Source of the DNA: CAYVQZ01 sp964453435
Lineage (GTDB): Bacteria; Abyssobacteria; SURF-5
Length of the DNA stretch: 15,932 nucleotides
Direction of reading: 5' to 3'
Assembly: GCA_964453435.1 (NCBI GenBank)
Contig: CAYVQZ010000082.1
Coordinates: 1-15,932 of the forward strand
Shown here: positions 13,815 through 15,932 of the stretch, piece after piece
Layout of the letters: every line of letters begins with the position of its first letter
Position numbering within the stretch: position 1 is the first letter of the stretch
The notes under the pieces: generated by a model
The model's database searches: none
Told to the model about the DNA's origin: nothing
The model's input: only the letters and a program-made list of their open reading frames with translations
Program-made: the position numbers and the translations under genes

Positions 13815-14801
13815 ATGAACAGAATTCTCGAAATGCCCAAATGGGAAAAAGACGAGGACGTTTCAACGGAAACATACGGCCGATTCGTCGTGGAACCCCT
13901 CGAACGCGGATTCGGTAACACCATCGGCAACTCGCTCAGGCGGGTATTGCTCTCATCACTCGAGGGTGAGGCGATAACCTCAGTCCGAATCAACGGAGTT
14001 CAGCACGAGTTCGCCTCGCTCCCGGGCGTCGTCGAAGACGTGACGGAGATCGTGCTGAACCTGAAATCGGTTCGACTGAAAGTTCTCGGCCCCGCAGAAA
14101 CGAAAAACCTCCAACTTGTCGCAACAGGCAAAAAAAGCATCACCGCCGCGGACATTGCGGTTGATGAGGACGTCGAAATCCTGAATCCGGAACAGCACGT
14201 CTTGACTCTGAACCAGGGATCCAAACTCGTGATGGACCTCGAAATCAGCCGGGGAAGGGGATACGTGCTCGCCGAGCAGAACAAACGCGATGACCATCCC
14301 ATTGGCACAATCGCAATCGATTCCGTCTTTTCTCCCGTCGAAAAAGTCAACTTCTCCATCGAGAACGCGCGCGTCGGACAGATGACCGACTACGACCGGC
14401 TTATCCTCGATGTCTGGACGAACGGCAGCATAGCGCCGGAGGATGCGCTTGCCTCCGCCGCGAAACTGCTCATTCGCCATTTCAATATTTTTGTCAAGCC
14501 GGAAGACGAACAAGACCTCGCGGGCGTGCGCCCCGAGGAAACAGAGGAGTTCCGGAAGCTGCTTGACAAAAGCGTCAACGAACTCGAACTCTCCGTGAGA
14601 GCCGCCAACTGCCTCAGGGCGGCAAACATCAAGACACTCGGAGAGCTTGTGGGAAAGACCGAATCCGAGATGCTGAAATTTCGGAATTTCGGAAAGAAGT
14701 CGCTTGAGGAAATCAAGGGTGTCATCAAGGGCATGAACCTCCATTTCGGCATGAACCTCGAGGGGTATAACCCCAAAGGCGCCGGCAGTGAAGAATCATA
14801 A
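13815..14801 (+). CDS. rpoA: DNA-directed RNA polymerase alpha subunit
   Basis: 328 residues from ATG 13815. The alpha dimer is the platform for assembly of RNA polymerase. The N-terminal domain shows TYGRFVVEPLERGFGNTIGNSLRRVLLSSLEG (residues 20-51) with the conserved dimer helix; the C-terminal domain (about 255-312) has ELSVRAANCLRAANIKTLGELV, with Arg262 in the place of E. coli Arg265, which contacts the UP element, and FGKKSLEEIK. The frame is open to a GTG at 13797, which would add six residues without an upstream ribosome binding site; the G-run 13799-13803 precedes ATG 13815. It is preceded by a 61-base gap. Confidence 0.96.
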   Translation: MNRILEMPKWEKDEDVSTETYGRFVVEPLERGFGNTIGNSLRRVLLSSLEGEAITSVRINGVQHEFASLPGVVEDVTEIVLNLKSVRLKVLGPAETKNLQLVATGKKSITAADIAVDEDVEILNPEQHVLTLNQGSKLVMDLEISRGRGYVLAEQNKRDDHPIGTIAIDSVFSPVEKVNFSIENARVGQMTDYDRLILDVWTNGSIAPEDALASAAKLLIRHFNIFVKPEDEQDLAGVRPEETEEFRKLLDKSVNELELSVRAANCLRAANIKTLGELVGKTESEMLKFRNFGKKSLEEIKGVIKGMNLHFGMNLEGYNPKGAGSEES

Positions 14802-14851
14802 ACCATTCCTCGCGCTGAGAGGAGTCTAAATAGTCGGGAAGGCTGACTCAG

Positions 14852-15205
14852 ATGAGACACAGAAAAAAGAAGGGAAAACTCGGACGCACGACCGACCACC
14901 GGGAAGCGTTGCTCTCGAACCTGGCCGTCGCACTGATTGCGCACGGACGCGTCCGGACTACCCTCGCAAAGACAAAAGCGCTCCGGCCCGTCGTCGAAAA
15001 ACTCATTACGCTCGGCAAAAAACAGGATATTAGTGCGAGGCGTCAGGCTGCCGCCACGTTGAAAGATAAGGAAGCCGTCAAAAAGCTTTTCTCGGAAATC
15101 GCCCCTCAATTCGATGGCAGAAATGGCGGGTATACTCGCATAATTCGTCTCGAACCAAGGTCCGGCGACGGCGCTCCCATGGCGATAATCGAGCTGATCT
15201 CCTGA
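14852..15205 (+). CDS. rplQ: 50S ribosomal protein L17
   Basis: 117 residues. L17 sits close to the tunnel exit. It has the complete family beginning RHRKKKGKLGRTTDHREALLSNLAVALIAHGRVRTTLAKTKALRP and the end ending GGYTRIIRLEPRSGDGAPMAIIELI. GGGAAGG at 14836-14842 is nine bases before the ATG. It closes the supercluster, as in most bacteria. The 50-base gap behind rpoA has a possible weak stem (CTGAG 14815-14819 with CTCAG 14847-14851) around this ribosome binding site. Confidence 0.97.
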   Translation: MRHRKKKGKLGRTTDHREALLSNLAVALIAHGRVRTTLAKTKALRPVVEKLITLGKKQDISARRQAAATLKDKEAVKKLFSEIAPQFDGRNGGYTRIIRLEPRSGDGAPMAIIELIS

Positions 15206-15501
15206 TCGACTCATCTTCGGAATCCGCCCCTTCGATTGACCCCGTGTGACAGACGTACCGGCTGTTCTCGAAAATTCCGGCTGCAGGATGGTCACGCATC
15301 ACACAGAAAATCTCACGTCGCCGGGCCAAAAGGGAAGAAGAATCTGCCGCGCGGTCCAGCCAATCCGGACTGTCCCCGAAGCCCACCTCGGCGAATTATC
15401 GGACAGTCGCACAGCCCTCCGCTCTGAGTGCTCGGCATACTGTGTGGGCGTGGAACAGATATAAGAACCCCCCAACAGGGTGCACGACATAGAAGTAGGT
15501 T
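15206..15501 (+). other. Intergenic stretch after rplQ, no gene seen
   Basis: I see no gene here on either strand; the short open frames have no family resemblance or start signals. I also find no G/C-rich hairpin followed by a T-run, so the operon end has no visible intrinsic terminator. A direct repeat CCGGCTG occurs at 15258-15264 and 15277-15283. The right part (about 15460-15501) probably belongs to the outer end of the transposon remnant that follows, because it lies just past the transposase stop codon. Confidence 0.6.
15367..15408. repeat. Inverted GGACTGTCC / GGACAGTC pair
   Basis: GACTGTCC at 15368-15375 and GGACAGTC at 15401-15408 are perfect reverse complements of eight bases, 25 bases apart. 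Inside, CCGA (15376-15379) and TCGG (15388-15391) can pair too. The same nonamer occurs again at 15922-15930 on the other side of the transposase remnant. No T-run follows, so it is a poor terminator. It may be a piece of a dispersed palindromic repeat. Confidence 0.5.
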
Positions 15502-15825
15502 TCAGGCGGCGCTTTCCTTCCAGAAGTCTTCGGAGCGTTTTGAGAACAGGCAACATCGGGGAGCGATGATGGCGTTGGCGCCTGCGACGGACCAGAACAT
15601 GCCGGAGTTTTTCAGTCTGCGTGCGATTACATCTGGACGGCCCGCCTCTACGACTCCGGAACCGATAAACAATCCCTGCCGCCTGAAATCGGCATAGCGC
15701 ATCGCTTCGGCGTTGTCGAGGAAGTAGTTGACCTCGCCAACCGCCTGTCGGCGTCGCGGCCCACTGCGGGGCATGCGCTGTTTGATTTCATCGGCCAGGG
15801 TCTCGAACGGGACGGCCCTTGTCAT
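15502..15825 (-). pseudogene. Transposase C-terminal remnant, ISKra4 family-like
   Basis: 107 codons read on the - strand. Residues 31-62 (EVNYFLDNAEAMRYADF..., GLFIGSGVVEAG) and 71-93 (LKNSGMFWSVAGANAII, CCLF) resemble the C-terminal end of ISKra4 family transposases; Glu60 in the GSGVVEA motif is likely the third acidic residue of the catalytic triad. Family members are several hundred residues long, so at least the first two acids are missing. The motif that normally reads GCK after VVEA is GRPD here, and the usual ALRCC is APRCC, both suggesting decay. There is, though, an AGGAG five bases ahead of the ATG (15831-15835), so a short protein could be made. It points towards rplQ. The family assignment is from memory of motifs. 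Confidence 0.65.
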
Positions 15826-15932
15826 CTGTACTCCTGTCTATCAGAATTGTGAATTTCCATCGGGATTTTCATGCTGTGGCTCTCATAATGTTAACGGTAA
15901 CAATGTGATACGGGGCGAAAGGGACTGTCCCA
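15826..15932 (-). other. Region upstream of the transposase remnant
   Basis: Non-coding as far as visible. It contains the ribosome binding site AGGAG of the remnant (complement of 15831-15835), an AT-rich inverted repeat TGTTA/TAACA (15889-15893 and 15898-15902) and, at the window edge, the palindrome GGGAC-T-GTCCC (15921-15931). No promoter can be named with confidence. Confidence 0.4.

Larger units (their letters stand above)
15460..15932 (-). mobile_element. Insertion sequence remnant, ISKra4-like
   Basis: The stretch contains the C-terminal part of a transposase of the ISKra4 type on the - strand and about 40 bases past its stop. The N-terminal two thirds of the transposase are absent from the window: the frame is closed by a stop 12 bases ahead of the ATG at 15825. 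The outer boundaries are not defined; I see no clear terminal inverted repeats or target duplication, and the element may run beyond base 15932. Confidence 0.5.

Noticed and set aside
14390..15295. 301-codon open frame on the - strand across rpoA and rplQ
   Set aside because: Antisense to two certain genes, serine/phenylalanine-rich shadow translation, no recognisable domain.
15889..15902. TGTTA/TAACA inverted repeat as an operator
   Set aside because: Five-base arms in AT-rich DNA occur by chance, and there is no promoter or regulator to link it to.
15206..15932. CRISPR array, tRNA or attachment site after the operon
   Set aside because: No regularly spaced repeats and no cloverleaf-like sequence are seen on either strand.

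Overview
The window is a nearly uninterrupted ribosomal-protein supercluster of a bacterium: the 3' end of tuf, then the S10, spc and alpha operons fused head to tail, all on the + strand and ending with rpoA-rplQ. I recognise 31 intact genes plus the tuf tail. The DNA is moderately GC-rich, Shine-Dalgarno sequences of the GGAGG type are common, and about a third of the genes start with GTG or TTG. Bacterial identity is certain: bacterial-type SecY, IF1, RpoA with a C-terminal domain, and type I methionine aminopeptidase. I cannot name the phylum. The zinc-binding versions of S4, S14, L24 and L36 together with a missing rpmD (L30) fit several poorly cultured Gram-negative lineages; that placement is a guess.

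Layout: 1-51 EF-Tu C-terminus; 70-2884 rpsJ, rplC, rplD, rplW, rplB; 2903-5134 rpsS, rplV, rpsC, rplP, rpmC, rpsQ; 5178-9036 rplN, rplX, rplE, rpsN (zinc type), rpsH, rplF, rplR, rpsE, rplO; 9037-11852 secY, adk, map; 11904-12261 infA, rpmJ; 12308-15205 rpsM, rpsK, rpsD, rpoA, rplQ. Most gaps are shorter than 50 bases and several genes overlap or abut (rplD/rplW, rplP/rpmC, rplO/secY), so the block probably works as one or a few long transcripts. It makes ribosomal subunits, the Sec channel, the enzyme that trims initiator methionine, initiation factor 1 and the RNA polymerase alpha subunit in coordinated amounts.

The one structured non-coding interval inside the cluster is the 91-base rpsJ-rplC spacer. 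It holds a perfect 10-bp-arm hairpin and a second, branched stem-loop next to the rplC ribosome binding site. Since only 18 bases separate tuf from rpsJ, there is no room for a classical S10 leader, and this spacer is the best candidate for an RNA control element. It is the most interesting observation here.

After rplQ (15206-15932) the character changes. There is a 296-base stretch with no gene and no clear terminator, then on the - strand the C-terminal third of an ISKra4-like transposase. A short GGAC-N-GTCC palindrome occurs three times around it. This end looks like mobile-element debris next to the operon. I found no evidence of a new defence system, CRISPR array, phage or other exotic system; the window is otherwise ordinary, highly conserved core genome.
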